Shown: positions 4,041 through 5,343 of the stretch, in pieces | Layout of the letters: every line of letters begins with the position of its first letter | Position numbering within the stretch: position 1 is the stretch's first letter | Origin: Halanaerobiales bacterium | GTDB lineage: Bacteria; Bacillota_F; Halanaerobiia; DY22613 | NCBI GenBank assembly: GCA_023128035.1 | Contig: JAGMES010000244.1 | Location: 1 to 5,343 of the forward strand | DNA: 5,343 bases | Direction of reading: 5' to 3' | Translations under genes and position numbers: made by a program | Notes under the pieces: generated by a model | Databases searched by the model: none | Told to the model about the DNA's origin: nothing | The model's input: the letters and a program-made list of their open reading frames with translations, nothing else

Positions 4041-5343
4041 TTATTTAAAGACTTGTAAAACTGATATAACTCTATCCCTATTATTATATTTTTCGTAATA
4101 TCTATGATCCATTAATATAGTATTTTTATAAACCAATCCAGAAGACCCTCCGCCATCAAACATAACAGCATTATATGATCCGAGTTTATAAAGGAAGTTT
4201 GCTGTTTGCCCAAAAGACCAACCTTTCGTTTTTTTTCTTTTTTCTCCTTTTTCCCCCACAAATATAAAAGCAGTTGTATTATCTTTATTTACTCCAAACG
4301 CTGTTCTACAAGCATTTTCTCTTTTTACATTTTCGGGGAAAACGTCTTTAGCTAGTGAATAAACCATTTCACCATTACTAATTAAACCTACAATACCACC
4401 TATGCCATTTTTTAATTTATTTGATTCTATAGCATCATTAGGAATTAGATATGTTCCACCATAATAACCATCTTCTGCTCTCTTCATTCTACCAAATTTA
4501 AATTCATTATTATCATTAATTCCTAAATACCACCTCTCTTTTAATACTTTATTACCTGCTTCATGTTTTCCATTTAATAATAAATCTCCTACTAGAGCAT
4601 TTCCATAAAAGAAGTTTGCATTAATAGTAATTAATGCATCATTTTTTTCATGAAAATATTTAACAGAATGTAACTTACCTTTATCATAACCAGTTCTAAA
4701 TTTAAATCCGTATTCTTCTGCTAAATTAAGTTTAATTAAAATATATTTTAATCCTTCATAAAAGCCAAATTCTATATCTACTCCATCTTCAGCCTCAATC
4801 TCATAATTATCATCCCAAAAAATAGAATCAACTCTATATGGAGCGGGAATAGTGTTAAATTCGCCTTCTACATTTTTAATTTTAGGATTATTTCCAGTAG
4901 GATCAATATATTTTAGACCATTATTTAAAACATACACAAACAAATTCAACGTCTGCGGTCTAAACACATCCCCCTGATAATCATCTTCCCGATTAAACCT
5001 ACCAATCTCAGGATCATAATACCTCGCATTATAATAATACAATCCCGTATCAACATCAGCAATTTGCCCCGTGTACTTCATCCCTGCTTCTACATCGTAA
5101 GGAGGCTTCTCATAAGTACCAGCCTTATAAAGATCCTGACCAAATGGTGTATAATCCTGTTCAAATACTACTTCTCCTTCACCATCTGTCATCAATACAG
5201 TTGAACCAAGATTATCATGATGATAATAATATACTTTCTCTTCTTCTCCATTTTTTCCTTCTCTTTTTGCAATAACTCTACCTAATGCATAAATATAGTA
5301 AGTTTCCTGATCTTCCTTTTCCTCATAGACTAATTGACCAAAA
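4041..5343 (-). CDS. RHS/YD-repeat protein, 3' end, with C-terminal phosphodiester glycosidase (NAGPA-like) tip; polymorphic toxin candidate
   Basis: The frame is open to the right edge, so the gene starts outside the window; 433 residues are visible. Reading begins within the RHS repeats (YIYALGRVIAKR, YYYHHDNLGSTV, then DYTPFGQ) and continues through the RHS-associated core (YTGQIADVDTGLYYYNARYY, DPEIGRF, LFVYVLNNGLKYIDPTGN), which ends near visible residue 151. A TTG at 5193-5195 is an internal Leu codon, not the start. The remaining ~280 residues carry NAGPA-domain motifs in order: INANFF (240-245), RTAFGV (from 346), KGWSFGQTANFLYKLGSYNA, and FDGGGSS (395-401), ending with RVISVLQVF. Known members of this family remove or cleave sugar phosphodiesters, such as the GlcNAc cap on mannose-6-phosphate. 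In RHS proteins the core forms a shell around a variable C-terminal effector, so the tip is inferred to be a secreted effector acting on a phosphodiester-linked glycan. The substrate is unknown. Core and motif assignment are strong; toxin activity is inference. Confidence 0.95.
   Translation of the reverse strand, partial: FGQLVYEEKEDQETYYIYALGRVIAKREGKNGEEEKVYYYHHDNLGSTVLMTDGEGEVVFEQDYTPFGQDLYKAGTYEKPPYDVEAGMKYTGQIADVDTGLYYYNARYYDPEIGRFNREDDYQGDVFRPQTLNLFVYVLNNGLKYIDPTGNNPKIKNVEGEFNTIPAPYRVDSIFWDDNYEIEAEDGVDIEFGFYEGLKYILIKLNLAEEYGFKFRTGYDKGKLHSVKYFHEKNDALITINANFFYGNALVGDLLLNGKHEAGNKVLKERWYLGINDNNEFKFGRMKRAEDGYYGGTYLIPNDAIESNKLKNGIGGIVGLISNGEMVYSLAKDVFPENVKRENACRTAFGVNKDNTTAFIFVGEKGEKRKKTKGWSFGQTANFLYKLGSYNAVMFDGGGSSGLVYKNTILMDHRYYEKYNNRDRVISVLQVFK

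Noticed and set aside
5193..5195. TTG as the start of the NAGPA/RHS protein
   Set aside because: The frame is open to the window edge and upstream residues continue typical RHS sequence (HHDNLGSTV then the Leu read from this codon), so it is internal.
1..5343. CRISPR array, tRNA or rRNA genes, complete insertion sequence
   Set aside because: No regularly spaced repeats, cloverleaf-like or rRNA-like segments, and no transposase with terminal inverted repeats were seen on reading both strands.

Overview
The window comes from an AT-rich genome. Every confidently supported gene is on the minus strand, so the window reads right to left. The low GC, the GAGGTGA-type ribosome binding site, and an RHS core of the Gram-positive/clostridial style (YTGQIADVDTGLYYYNARYY, then DPEIGRF) point to a low-GC Bacillota. 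A clostridial or halanaerobial lineage is my guess, not something the sequence proves.

Right part (5343 to 2964), intact. The 3' end of a large RHS/YD-repeat gene enters from the right edge. Its conserved core ends at DPTGN and is followed by a C-terminal tip of about 280 residues that carries the motifs of a phosphodiester glycosidase (NAGPA) domain. After a 69-bp gap with a strong hairpin comes an intact secreted beta-propeller gene of 335 codons. Toxin-like tip followed by a small downstream gene is the usual order in polymorphic toxin loci, so the propeller is a candidate immunity or partner protein acting outside the membrane. That role is inferred.

Middle part (2932 to 2161), decayed. 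Directly downstream lies a broken relative of the propeller (shared DVFLNK, GR...W[FY]VYD pattern and a 15-nt identical stretch). It is followed by a truncated, frameshifted Mrr-type restriction endonuclease catalytic domain.

Left-centre (2129 to 658). A good sigma-A-like promoter and a TTG start lead into a gene of about 470 codons that is now split into three overlapping pieces. Joined, they give an integrase-like SAM/core-binding domain, a middle region, a CxxC...CxxC zinc ribbon and a C-terminal DUF3883 (NO VEIN) PD-(D/E)xK-like nuclease domain. All three breaks can be repaired by adding one base in a homopolymer. With Mrr this looks like a remnant of a defence cluster next to the toxin locus.

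Left end (657 to 1). Mostly non-coding or relic sequence: a 13-bp hairpin, a promoter-like site, a second perfect palindrome, the last 71 codons of a beta-rich protein with no visible start, and an AT-rich leader ending in a Shine-Dalgarno sequence that probably serves a minus-strand gene beyond the left edge.
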